From positions 2,649,838-2,713,837 of the forward strand of contig NC_039516.1 of NCBI RefSeq assembly GCF_003672135.1: a DNA stretch of 64,000 bases, given 5' to 3'. This DNA is from Ooceraea biroi (Eukaryota; Arthropoda; Insecta; Hymenoptera; Formicidae). Of the stretch, positions 1 through 12,491 are shown in pieces. How positions within the stretch are numbered: the first letter of the stretch is position 1; every line of letters begins with the position of its first letter. Position numbers and translations under genes: made by a program. Under the pieces are notes generated by a model. It ran no database searches. It was not told the DNA's origin and saw nothing but the letters and a program-made list of their open reading frames with translations.

Positions 1-972
1 CGTGAAGAATCCCACGGTCGGCTACTTATACCAAGCTTCTTTTCGCGTGTAATTTGCATCAAACTACGGCGGTGAGTCAGCGCCACAGCCTTAATTGCTT
101 ACTTTGGAGGATCGTTATTCGTAGTTAGTCGCTTTACGTCACCCGACGCTTAAGTCGCCGAATGACATGGTAGGGACATAATCCGAAGTAGCTTGCGCTA
201 CGTCGGGCAAATAGTTCAGGGGAACGCGATTCTCGATGCATCTCAGATGCTTCCGCACGAGCAGCCCGGTAATACGGGAGAGCGGACGGCGGCAATCTTC
301 AAGTTGGCGAGATTTTCCGGGCGCGTCTTGCGCGCCCCGGGAACTTATTAGCCGTTCGATGTTTGTTTCATCGAGTTCGTCATCGTTTTCGCGGAGTTAC
401 GCGCGTTACGGCCTCAGCAAACGGCAAGTTAGCTAGCAATTCTGAACTTCCAATAGCATTCTGCAAATCTCAAACGCGCTACCCACCCTAAAATTTCTAC
501 GGGCTAGAGTTAATTATGATAGCAAACGCGGTTTCGTCCGCAATATTTGCGGCTATTAAGCTTCGCGGTTATTACACGATCAAGACAAGGATAAGTTCAA
601 AGATCTTACAACGTTATCATTACCAAGGTTATTGAAATCGAGTTGTTACTCTGAAACACGCCAAGTTTCAATGAATTGATAGTAACAGTTGAGATTGATT
701 ATGACGGTAACTCGTGAATAAAAATTAGTGCTTGAATATTTCGTTTAACTTTCGGCGGTTTAACTTTAATCCTCACGAAAATTTATCACTGATATTGCGT
801 CGCGGTCTTATTACTATTATTGGCTTAATTAGGAATTTCGCTGTGCGGCAATTGAATCTTCAGAAATTCAGCTGCGGCATACAATTAGCGAATGTTCTCG
901 GTGAGCAGCCTCACAGCCTCACAGTTTCTGTTAACGCATTAACTACTCGCACGTCGTGCGCGCAAGTTTAAT

Positions 973-1006
973 CAGCGTTTTTAATAATTCAGCGTTTTTA
1001 ATAATA
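973..1006. repeat. 17-bp tandem duplication
   Basis: Two adjacent copies of CAGCGTTTTTAATAAT plus one variable base, at 973-989 and 990-1006. Confidence 0.8.
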
Positions 1007-4000
1007 CGAGCATCTTATTTCCGCCGTCTTGGGATATCAGTCTACTTCTTTTGCAATGAATATCTAATAAGTAAGAGCGAGAATAATTTCGAAAGCCGAG
1101 CAGGTGAATTTAGCCACTTAGAGCCCAGGATCTCCAATGATGTCATCGTTGCGGTGTATCCTGGCGATGCGCTATTTTAATCTATCGCGCGTCTAGTTGT
1201 ACCACTGCGCAGCTTCCAATCGTGCGGAGCCAAAAACGATTCCGCTCGGCGTACACCTGGAAACCCGCCGCGACTTTGCTCGCCAAATGGCTGCGCGCGA
1301 CAACGCGCTGTAATAACTAATGGCGCGCCCTTATCCCGTCCATTACCTCAATTACAACTTGGACGTCGGGTTACAATTGCGTCTTCGGGGACGTCTCGCG
1401 TTGGATCAATGCCGTCGAGAGAGAGTCGCTTCCTGGGGAAGGGCGGAAACATTGGATTTTGTCGCGACAGGCGCGGCCACGAGAGATCGCGAAGGAAATC
1501 ACGGTCGTGCGATGAAACCGCCACGGCGCTCTCGCAGTAATCCGTGCGGCGCGTGTAAAACGCTCGCGTACGTACACGCAACCCTCTCTCCTGGGGGATG
1601 AAAGAAGCGCGGCGGCGGCGACGGTGCTACAATGCTCCGATTATCGTTGTCTGTCGTCAGGGGACTTTTCAGGAAGTAAGCGGGCGTCGTGCTGGTACGA
1701 ACGAAGCGGGTACGAGCTAGGTTCCCCTCAGTCATCGTGACGATGCGAGCATTAAAGACCGCGGCTCGTTACTCTCGCACGGCGGATAACTGAGAGGAAA
1801 ATGGAAAACGAGCGACAGCACGAATGCATGCAGGGCGCGCGGAAAGGGGTGGCGATATCGCGACCCTCCTTTCTTCCACGGTTTTGTTCGATGGTTGCTT
1901 GTGCTCAAGAATTCCGAGTCCGTCGACGCTCGTCTTCGTTTCGACGTTCCCTGGAACAATCGCGGTCGCACACGACGTCGTGCACGCTTGGACGATTTGT
2001 CTGAATCGGTGTCGGTAATAATCTACGGTGACGGTGAGTAGATTTTACCATGAACGTAACAATCCCATCTGATACAGCTCGATAATGTGTCAGTGTTAAT
2101 AAACAAGAGACAAAAATACATTCTCATTCAGCTGCGAGATCAGAAATAAAGATAACTGAAAAAATTATAGCTCGATGTTTCTCTCTTTTCCTCTTCCTTC
2201 GAATCAGTAAACTCACTGTTAATTCGCGAGCTTGGAATAAAAATAGATAGCTTTCTCTTTTTTCTCTCCCTTTCCGTAACAATCCAAACGATGCGCCGTG
2301 TATAATAGTATCTCAAAAAAGAAAGAAAAATAAACCATCAACGGAAAGACGCTAGCGTATCTGAAACACCATGGGATGTTAAATGGGATAAAAGAGGACA
2401 GAAAAGAAGAGCATTAATGTGCAGCATAATTAAATACGACGTAAACCCGAAACGAAAAATTCACCGCTGGTGTTGCATTTTTGATGGCGCTCGCTAATGC
2501 TCATTTTCTACGTGCGTTTTACGCGAGCCCCCTACTTCCTGGGCTAATTCGGAAGCGCAAAAATGCTTGTCTTTTATTTTAATCCTTCCTCGTCGACCTC
2601 GCGAAGCAGTAATTGAACTTGCATATATAACGCTCAATTCTTCCGCGAATATATTAAACGCGATTCTCACGTGGTACTCATAATTTCCATGATGCGGTAG
2701 CAAGTCGCAAGTCTCCGCTCTTTTCTTGGTTTTTTACTTTCCTTAAAGCAAAACGTCATTTGAAACTCAATTAGGGACAGTTTTCACAAACTTCAACGAC
2801 TAAGAAATTTAAAAACTCGAGTTATACATGAATTCATAAAGAGAAAACACGAGTAAAGATGGCTTTGAAAAGCAGCAGCTTCTGAATAATAGGTTTTTTG
2901 GGCAGTTAGTTTTAAATGAAGAACTGTCATTTTTTGGACAAAAGCTGTACTGACTGCGGAGAACATTTCTCACTCATAGCCAAGCTTTTGTCTGGAAAAT
3001 AGTAGTTTTTCAATCGCGTGAAACTGATTCAAACAAAATAGTTATTCAAAACCGAGTTTCGAGTTTAAAACTACTCGTTCTTTTCTACTTTGAAATAAGC
3101 GAACTCTATAGTTATAATTAGTTATACAATATCGTTATAAGTTGTACTTTATAATTGCCCTATCTTTTACCAAGGAATGCACTTTTGTTAAAATAATTAA
3201 ATTAGAAAATAATTAGAAAATGTTTTGAAAAATTCTCTGTGCTAATTCAAAAGCTTGTCAGTCACGCAGCAGCTTTTACTCATCTCTGTAATCATGGAAT
3301 TAAATTATTTTTACATTATATATTTTGCATGATAAATAATTTGCAAGAAATTCTCAGAAACCATGCGTTACTGAATAAGTAGTAACGTTTGGAAAAAATA
3401 TTTCTGTTTAAGGGCGAACATTTCACGCAATTCCGCTCTAGCGTGCTCTCCAATGGGAAACATTTGTAAATTAAAACAATAAATCTTCAGCATAAAGCCA
3501 TAAAGCGTCCGATGCTTTTAATTGCGGCAGACAGCATCGGTCTCGTCGAGGTGTATATGTGTTTTTATGTTTCCCCTCCGGCTTCTAGCAATAACGAGCT
3601 GTTACGACATCGGGATATCTTAAGATTCCACGGGGGTGGTAAAGGATTGGGTACATTATTCATCCTCTCATAATAACAGGCCCGCATTCTGAATAACTTA
3701 ACGCGGAAATTATCAGGCGCGGGGGAGAGATTTTGTAAAGTATAATACATACTCCTGTATATTATTTTAATGCTGGCTGAATTATTGCTCCGGGGTATGT
3801 CGCACGGGGCGTCGCCTCTCGCCTCGGCGGAACGGAAATGCAAACCCCCGCGACATAAGATACGCTTGGAAACAACGATGCGATATCTTGTTGCTGGTAT
3901 CGCCGAGAACGAGAAGGACGATTGGTAATTAATCCCATTAACAGGGTGGCCGCGTACGGAAGGGGGCGTGTGGGCTTCTTCGCGAATTTCTTATCTGCGC

Positions 4001-5136
4001 CGCACGCGTGCACAAGTACAACGTTTTGTGCCGTGGAATTGTTCGTGCCAACCGTGCGCTGGGCTGCGCAAACGACTATTACTCGGTAGGTGGAATCGTT
4101 TTTACTGACCGCGTCAATAATGCAATGCTGTGTAAGCTATACGGTATAAGTGGCCATCGTAAATATCGCGGCGCGACGCTGATGGCCAGGGCAACCTCAG
4201 CACTAAAGCATCCAGAAATGTCGTCGCAACCTCGGTGAAAACAACGCGAAATGGGATCTTTCGATCATCATCGCCTTGTGACATCTTACAGCCTTTCGAG
4301 AACGGTACTTTTTATGAAATTATCTAGCAGGGAAGCGATGCAGAGCTTGGCATGCACTCGGTGAAGAACGCGCACGATGAATGAAAGATTGATAGAAGGG
4401 TACACACGGTGTTTCTTTGTCGCTTCTCATATTTGTAAAAGCATTGTACGTAAAACTAAAGTTTTTATCCAGAAATGCGTTTATCGTTTTATATCCATTA
4501 CTTTTGAAATCGAGTAACGCAGCACCGCCCACTTCGCCGTGCAATAACGTAGTAATAATGTATAAGTGATATATTTCGGGTATTATTACATAATTATACG
4601 GTAATTAATTCGCGGGATATAATTACGGCCGCGCAAATAATACGGGCGCATATTAATTGATCAAAGCGTCGTCGCTTCCGTGCCCGCGGAATTCGCTCGT
4701 GATAAAACGAGACGCATCGTCGCGGCGCGTCGCGTCGCTCGCTTCGCTTCCGCTTCCTGTGTAGTAATGCCGCTCGTTACGCGACGTTTGCGGCAAGATG
4801 GGAAATTCGCTTTTCCCTTTTTCTCCCTTTTTCCGGCGACGCACGGCGGTCGCTCCGGGCGGAGTTCATTCTTGAAATCCAAGTTTGCCGTATAATTTTA
4901 TCGCCGTCGTTTCGCGCCATCACTTCGCATCCGTGCATTAAAAAAATCCTTGCGGCATAGCGGCCTGTAATGGTGGTTATTAAGAATAATGACTGTCGAG
5001 ACTGGAAGAGTAGGGACTGCTACGTGGATACATATTCATGAGGATAAGTGAATCGGCCAATATCTTATAGTAGTTTGCAGGGCTCGAAATTGGATACAAA
5101 TGTCGTTTCGATAATCGGTTCTATATATACATCTGT

Positions 5137-5140
<4 letters not shown>

Positions 5141-5184
<44 letters not shown>
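5141..5184. repeat. (TA)22 microsatellite
   Basis: Uninterrupted TA run of 44 bases followed by a CACATATA variant. The frame encoding Tyr-Ile repeats here is an artefact of the repeat. Confidence 0.95.
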
Positions 5185-5192
<8 letters not shown>

Positions 5193-8100
5193 TCTTAATC
5201 ATTAACCCTCGCCCGTGTCGACACGGTAAACCTACTGATGAACGTTGTAATTTATGTCCTCTTAATTATGGCGGGATTTCGCCCTCACGTCGCAATAAAG
5301 ACATCGGTATTCACGATGCGCGAGACGAGGAATCTGCATGAAAATTCTTAGACGCATATTTTTTTCGAAATTCCTGGAATGCTCATTGCAATTTTAATAT
5401 CCCCGCGAACGTGATCCAATTTTTATTACAGTTTGGCCCGGGGCGGATAAACATGGCGTTTGTTTTTTTTCATAGCTATTATATCGCGTGTTCGTGATTA
5501 AATGAAAACGTTGTACATGAACTTTTTACTAACAATAAGTTTAATCGAAAGCTGTCCAGAATTTTAATATTTAGCTGTTTAATATGCTCCTACTACATAA
5601 ACACATGTACATAATATGTACATAATATATTATATTTTTCATCATTCGATATTAGTTAAAGTATTTAGTCGATTTGTTGCTCTTTCTTGTTAGTTGCCAA
5701 CAATATTTTATTGATACAATAGCATTCAGTAATTTAGGCTACCTTAATTGGCGGATTTGGCATTGTATTATATAAATGTATTATGTAAATTTGTATTACT
5801 TATCTGTTCCAATATTTCTCTACATTTCGATCCCACCGCACAAACTCATCTTCTGGAAACGATCATTTAATATCCAGGCAAATCTGGTGAGCGGATGTAC
5901 TCTAAGTTTTTAATAGCCTTTCAATAATTAATCGCTCAAATGAAGCATCGGAATATTGATCGAACATCAATTATAATATATTTTCTCGTGGAAACGATTG
6001 TACACGCGGCCTAATTAAACATTCAGAATAAGATACTTCATATTTTGCCATATCACTGTACATTAAACATGATTAAAACATGTTCTGTGCGATGATATAC
6101 GATCGTTTTCCGACCAATAAACATCATTATTAAATACGTAAAATAGGACGATACGAAATTGGAATATTGATCTTCATTAAGCCGTCTCTTGTCTCGGTGA
6201 TGATGTATGCGAACGGAAAATGTCTGTTGTTCACGTATAAAAAATTCGTGGATATTTATTCGTCAAAGTTTTTACAATATAGTTTATTTAAATTTACCTA
6301 TTTTCGTTTCAGAACTGTGTTTTTAGCTTCGAATGGCCATAACTGTATAATTCGATAACTGTATAATTCTTTCTAAATATATTCCTCGTTGTTCAATTTT
6401 ACTTCCGCATCGGATTCAGATCGATTCGTCGAGCGTAAGCATTTATTTTCGGAAATGATATTTTTGCTCCCTTGAAGCAGAATCGCTCGTAACGGAACAG
6501 AACGGAATAATATCGCAGCGCGCGATAATAAATTCCTCGTATGGCGGTAATGAAAAAGTAGCGCGTGTCATTGCGAGCGCAAATAAATCGCGACGCAAAC
6601 GGCGCAGACACGCTCCGGAAGATGCGCGCGGGAGAGGAAATCGCGCGCTTCCTTCCACTCGATTAACTCTCCCAATGATCGTGATTGGATCTACCGCCAA
6701 GTCGGAAGGAATCAATTATCCCTGCGGATTTCCGAACCCACCCCTATCCAAGCAGGACTCGACGAAGACGAATCAGGACGTATCCCGGAATGTATAGCCG
6801 AGGGAGAAGAGACTTGCGCTCGGAGGATTCAGAATAATTTTTAATAAGCTATTCATTCAGTATAGGGGAAGAGGAAGAATACTCGCACGAGAGAGGGCGA
6901 TCGAGCTGCTCGTCTTCTCGGCACTTCGTCTTCTCACGCTTAATTCCTCAGGATCCGAGCGAGCTTACATGAGTTTTTCTTTTGTTCTCGGTGTCGTCGT
7001 TTCGATATGGATCTCGACGTGGATCTTCAGGTTCCCGAACATTTCTTTACAAAGTTCCACGACAGACATTTTATGCGGAGTGGGACGACGGTACGGTAAC
7101 TTTCCCCTCGCACGCTCGCGGAGAGAGAGAAACTTCATGATCTACAAGTTCCACACGCGGCTGACATATATCCAACATAACGTAAACCGCAAAGTTCGAG
7201 CAAATGTTTGTACGTTTCTCGTGGAATCTCAAAACGGTGAACGGACGACAGAAGGGAGGCTTATGATTATTCAAAAACCGGTGTTACCGCGGTTCTCGAC
7301 ACGAGGCGCACACGCTCTGCGTTCCGCTTCAATCTCGGGTCGAATAATGCGCGATAGCGCGCGGCGTAGCGCAGGATTGGTGTCGTGCAGTCTAGTGGAG
7401 TGGACGATTAAGATCTCGAAGGGCTCGTAAACCAGCGCAAGTTTATTGTTTTCACAACCCTCCTTCTTTTTCCTCGCGTCCTACCCTCGGTGCTTTTTCA
7501 TGTCGCGGGATTTACGCGTCTGCCTTTTATTTATTCACGCTTTAATTACCACCCTGGTGTTCATCCTTGGATGGGAAGGAAGAGGGGTAGCGGCGAAGGG
7601 TTGGACGCGCGAGTAACGCAGCCGCGCGCTCCTAAACGAGAAACTTGGGGGGAAGGAGGGGTAGCGCCGAGATTAATGGGAGCTGGTTAACGTCGCGCTG
7701 CTGTACACCAGGTGAGAAATTTGCGTTATTCGTATATGACTGGGAAAAAATGAAGGGAGAAGGAGTAGGCTAGTAGTTTTATTTCAATGTTCCGCGGGCA
7801 AAGATACCGCGGCTACGTTTGTTAGTTACGCGGCAGGTAACACGGAACATTAGCAGCACAAAGAACATTCACCAGGGGTATGATGATTAATGTCGAGAAA
7901 GAGGGTTCAAGAAGCGAGTACGACGGACCAACATCAACACGTTATTCCGGTTCTTATTTTTTTTCGCTCCCTTTCTCTTCCTGACTTATTATCATATAGG
8001 CGTGTGGAACACCGTGAGATATGTGAAGTAGCTGTTTTATTTCTTCTTTACGATGGCAATTTTTCTGCAAGTTGCTTTGGGAAATTCGTGCGACTCGCCG

Positions 8101-10220
8101 CACCCTACTCGAAAATTTTATTGTTCGACGAGATTGCTCGTCGGGCTAGCCGCGCTCGTAATTTCGGGGGGATTTCTCGCGCCTGTCTCGATAAATCTCG
8201 CGATTCGTTCTTCTTCTTTCTTATGCTGCCTCCCGGGCAATTCGTTTGAATCCTGGAAACTCTCCAATCGAGTATTCGGGTAGAACGTCTTAATATCACT
8301 AATGAACCTTCCGTGGATTCTCGCAAAAAAAAGAAAGGTATCGCTAAATGCACCTTCAGCGTTTGTTCTAAATACGAATTGCGTCGTAAAAGTTTTATTG
8401 CTGAAAATTTCCTTTCCGTAAGAGAGCCAGCCAGAGATTCTAATTTTCATTATAACTGCTACCTTAATTTTCCGGACGGGTTTTTTAACGGAGTTCACGA
8501 GCTTCCTCGATACTTTGAAACTATATAAATTGAAGCCTTTAACTTGGAGGTAAAAGTTTGTTAATGCCAATTTTATTATTTCTCACATGAGTGAAAGTGA
8601 GTTTGCGCGAAATTTCTAGGATAAACAAATTGATAAAAACTTTTCGTCTGGATAGTCTTGTGTATCAAATATTTAAGAGTGTAATTATGGTTGACGTCTC
8701 CAACACTTATAACGTAAAATCTATTTTAATTGATCGAGTGCACCTACGGACGTTGCGATTCCGAATTGGAATCTCCGGTGAACGAGATGGTGTTTCCGGA
8801 ATGTTATACAAACTGGTCATTGCCGAATGACTTTTGAAAGATGCGGGACTTGGGCCGGTTCGCTTCCTGAGATTCGTGACGAAGCAGACAACGTGGCGCG
8901 ATACGATCGCGGAGTCAAGGGGTGGCCGAAGAGGGCAAGGGGCGACCGGCATTCATCTGGACAGATAACATCGCTTGTTAAACCCACCCTTGCCTCCGGT
9001 GTAGCTAGCACGCTTACCTGGAGGGACGCCATTGCTCCCAACATCGTACTGACACGAGATAGCAACCCCAGTCACTAGCTCATCCACCCCCTCGCACCTT
9101 CCCTCGTTTACCATCGGGTCCTCCACCATCACACCGCCGCCGACCACTACCACCACCGCGAAACATTACCAATATCACCTGAGCGTCGTTGCCGTCATCA
9201 TCACCGACCACCACCACCGCACGAGCGCTATCACGAATTCACCAATCGAGCCAGCTGCTAGCATATAACGCGGATAACTGTCGCGTCTCAATTTCGACAG
9301 GGACTCTTTCATTAAGGGTGTCGGCAAGTACATCGTAGTAGTGGAAGATACTCGGGAAGGGTGCGTTTTGATCCTTGTGTGTGTTGTTTACGCCAATTAC
9401 CCTCGACTTGACGTGATGCGACTACAGAGTCGAATAATTAACTCCCGCCGCGGCAGAAATTTCGTGCGCGGGGTGTCTTAGGGATCATTACGAGCACGAG
9501 TCGCGCGCTGGTAAAAGTTACTGATCGGGGATGAAATAGGAGAGGACAGTGGCGTTAGTGCAGTGAGGTCGGTATTTTTGCCGATATACTTACAGATAAC
9601 TGCGCTTTCGGAAATTTATCGTGAAAATTTACGTGCGTGCGAGAACCCCGCGAGAGAGCGAACGGTTAGCGTCGCCTCATTGGTGGTGCAAAGTGAGTAC
9701 GACAAAAATAAAGGAGGTAATAATAATAAATCATCTTTATTATGGCTGTATAATGGACGTAAAAAGGATGCTCGCGGTAATGGCCCGTAGGAAAAAGGCA
9801 TAAGCCAGAGAGCTCTAGTCTCGTTCGTTCAACGCGGTTCCTAATTAATTATTGCCATAAATAGCCGAAGAAACACAATTAGCCGGGCAGCCTGCGTAGG
9901 TGAGAAAAAATTTCATAAAGTGCCTTTTTGCGATGGAACCCCCGCGAAAACTTCCTCTCGCTCTTTTGTGTTCGCGGGCATCATTATACGCGCGCCTGCT
10001 TTTTTCCTGCTCAACCATTCAATAAGTTGCATCGCTATAACGATGTGATTAAATAGTTAGATAAAGGATACCAATACGAGAGGAAATCTTTTTAAAGAGG
10101 TATAAAGGCAAGCAGTTCTTTTTTCCAACATCGACGATTTTATTTCTACAGAGTCGAAGAATAATTCTCATAATTTCGTATAGCGATTTCTGGATTTTAT
10201 TTGGGATTTTATCTGGCGCA

Positions 10221-10538
10221 ATGGCAGAGAGAGCGGTCCGAACACTTGGAGGAACGACATCTCTCCTTTCCCTCAGCTGCTCGTGCTCACGTTTGGGCAG
10301 TAAGAAAAATACAAATACAACGTCTTCGCCGGCAAAAGAGAAGGTAGAAACGGGTATCGATAGGCGGAAAGAGGAGCAACGCCTCAGTCGCTCGAAGGGT
10401 GCTAGCCCCGAAAAACAATTGTCGCGCCCTAACGGCGCAGATTTGTCGAACGACGACGACGGTTCAGCCCCTAACTCCAGATCGAAAAACGGCAGTTCCC
10501 TCCGCGTCCCGGAGATAAAATGTTGGCAAAATAAATAA
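10221..10538 (+). CDS. uncertain 105-codon ORF, hydrophilic product
   Basis: Not recognised. The frame starts with an ATG in good context (GCGCAATGG) and ends in TAA with an AATAAA hexamer overlapping just after the stop. The product is rich in Ser, Lys, Arg, Asn, Glu and Asp, with a short Cys-Ser-Cys-Ser stretch near residue 20 and an Asp-Asp-Asp run, as in disordered regions. There is no membrane segment and no known domain. Unlike most open frames here, no other long frame overlaps it, which is weak support. It may equally be chance, or part of a longer spliced gene. Confidence 0.2.
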   Translation: MAERAVRTLGGTTSLLSLSCSCSRLGSKKNTNTTSSPAKEKVETGIDRRKEEQRLSRSKGASPEKQLSRPNGADLSNDDDGSAPNSRSKNGSSLRVPEIKCWQNK

Positions 10539-12460
10539 AGCGTGACTCCATCGAACGAACCCTTCTGGGATCTTCCTTCTCCTCCTCCTCTGGAAACGGA
10601 GCTTCGTCCTTCACAGCGGGAATCCGCATCTAAAGTGACACTGAAATTAAATGAGCGGCAGGATCCGTAAAAGTGCTTCGCTAAAAGAATCCGTAATCCG
10701 CTGTTCGAAGACTTCTCTTATAACAGCCGTGACGTCTTTTATCGCATCGCGGTTGCGTCCATTTAGCGACCGGGCTGACTGTAAATTTGCCTTAAACTTT
10801 CGGCCATTTGTGGCGTTTAAATAGTAATAGTTGTTATGCTAAGATAATCCGAAATAATGACGCTAATAAATAACCGACTGCAACGGAGTCGGACGCTACG
10901 AAAGGAGGGGATAATAAATGATAAGCAACCTAAAGTAGCGAACAATGATAGCCACCCCCGTTGCGGCGGATAAATAATAAATTCGCATTTCCCGAGCGCG
11001 CGTATCGTCGCACAAAACGAAATGGCCAAACAGATAGAAGAATATATCGCGATGGTATTTAAAACTTCTCAGCTTATCGTTCGCGTCCTGATTGCAGGCG
11101 TGCCTGATAGAAATTGCGCCGACTTGAGCCTCGCGGTATCCCCCGAAAGCATTCCACCGTAGCTAAATCCGCATCCGCGAGGATACCGGCTTGATGCCGC
11201 CACCGCCGGTAATTCCACCGCGCGTATACCAATCAGTTGAATTCCACTTTTCGGAAAGTAGGACGGGATAACCGGGCACGTCGAGTCGAAGGAAATCATT
11301 CCGACGTGGATCCCGCGGCGCGCGGTATTAATGCACAAAACGCAAAGCATCGGTCGTCGTCGCCGCTGCGGTGCGGTGCATCCCACATATTTAGTCGAGC
11401 GGAATCGCGCTTTTCTTTCTTTCTTCTGCCTTTCTGCTTTTCTTTCTTTTCTTCTTTTTCCTCCACCCTCTGCACTGCGAAACTGTAGCTTAACGCCGGC
11501 CTCGGTACGCGAAGGCGCGAGTATGCGGATTGGGAGCTTCCGGTCCGTCCTGGGCGTGTCCCGCGGGAGAAGCGAGAAGAAAAAGGGAGAAAATAGAATA
11601 ACGGGGAAGGAATTATGGGGAGGAGAAGCGGGAAGCGAGACGCGGCTCGCGGGGACTCGCACATGTGCATCTACGCGAAACCGGAAGCGGATACGGTGGA
11701 AACGGGCCGGGACGGACGGGGAGACGGTTACGGCGAGTTGGAGCGCGGGAGAGAGAATGGGAGAGCGTGGGTGACGCGAAGGGTAGGCGACGAGGGTTCT
11801 GGGGCTGCGACGGAACCGCCGCTGCATAAATCCTGCGCTTGACGAGCGCCGTTGTTTTTGCGATTTACGAAGCGCGACAATATTTGCACATTCGTTCTGC
11901 GCGATCGGTGTCACCGGCTGTCTCGCCGCGACGGAAGAATGGAGACCGGTGATAATTATTCAAGGAATCCAGCGATCCGCCGCTCTATGACGTATATATT
12001 TGCCGGGAACGTGTCATGATTCATGATCGGAATTCGCCGACGCGATATTTGCGGTGCCGCCCTTATAAATTCGTTTAACACGTCACACATTATATGACGT
12101 GTTTAGGTGTTTAGGTGTTTTGATAAATAACGTGTGCCTCAATCTCTATGCATTTTTTGTCGAAATGAGAAATCGTGATTTGATTTGATATACGTTCCTT
12201 AAACGATATCGTAGACGCTCGTTGGAAAAAGCACCTTATGCGCAAAGTGTGAGGAAAGTAGCGATTCATGGCGGCTTTTATCGCTGGAAGTTAGTAGCGC
12301 GAGAGCGATATCGTTTCACGTGCCGGGCCGTTTAATTAGTCCAATTATGACTAATAACCACTCCGCTGGCAAGGTTGTGCCGAGATATATGGATGTCCAA
12401 TAAAACGTCAGCAACCCATAAAATTGACTAGCGCGAGATTTTGTGTATTTTTCATCCTGC

Positions 12461-12464
<4 letters not shown>

Positions 12465-12490
<26 letters not shown>
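12465..12490. repeat. (AG)13 microsatellite
   Basis: Uninterrupted AG run of 26 bases. Confidence 0.95.

Positions 12491-12491
<1 letters not shown>

Larger units (their letters stand above)
1..10220. other. no recognisable gene
   Basis: Blocks of CpG-rich DNA (about 1200-2000, 4650-4900, 6400-7700, 8830-9240) alternate with AT-rich DNA (about 2050-3560 and 5340-6380). Open frames in the CpG-rich blocks are short, overlap in several frames and have Arg/Ser/Pro-rich products without domains. The 9115-9230 stretch is low-complexity CCACCA-type sequence. Simple repeats are listed separately. Confidence 0.6.

Noticed and set aside
2937..2992. 10-bp inverted repeat (GACAAAAGCT) with a 36-base loop
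   Set aside because: Short stem in AT-rich DNA; no support as an RNA gene or element end.
6969..7430. 153-codon plus-strand frame with a hydrophobic start
   Set aside because: The N-terminal stretch resembles a signal peptide, but the rest is Arg/Ser-rich with no motif, and an opposite-strand frame overlaps it.
8817..9156. Three overlapping open frames on both strands that looked like one exon
   Set aside because: All arise from the same CpG-rich sequence; no splice pattern or protein similarity that I can recognise.
11069..11914. 281-codon minus-strand open frame, the longest in the window
   Set aside because: CpG-rich DNA open in several frames on both strands; product is Arg/Pro/Ser-rich with a polybasic run from a pyrimidine string; no domain or conserved motif.
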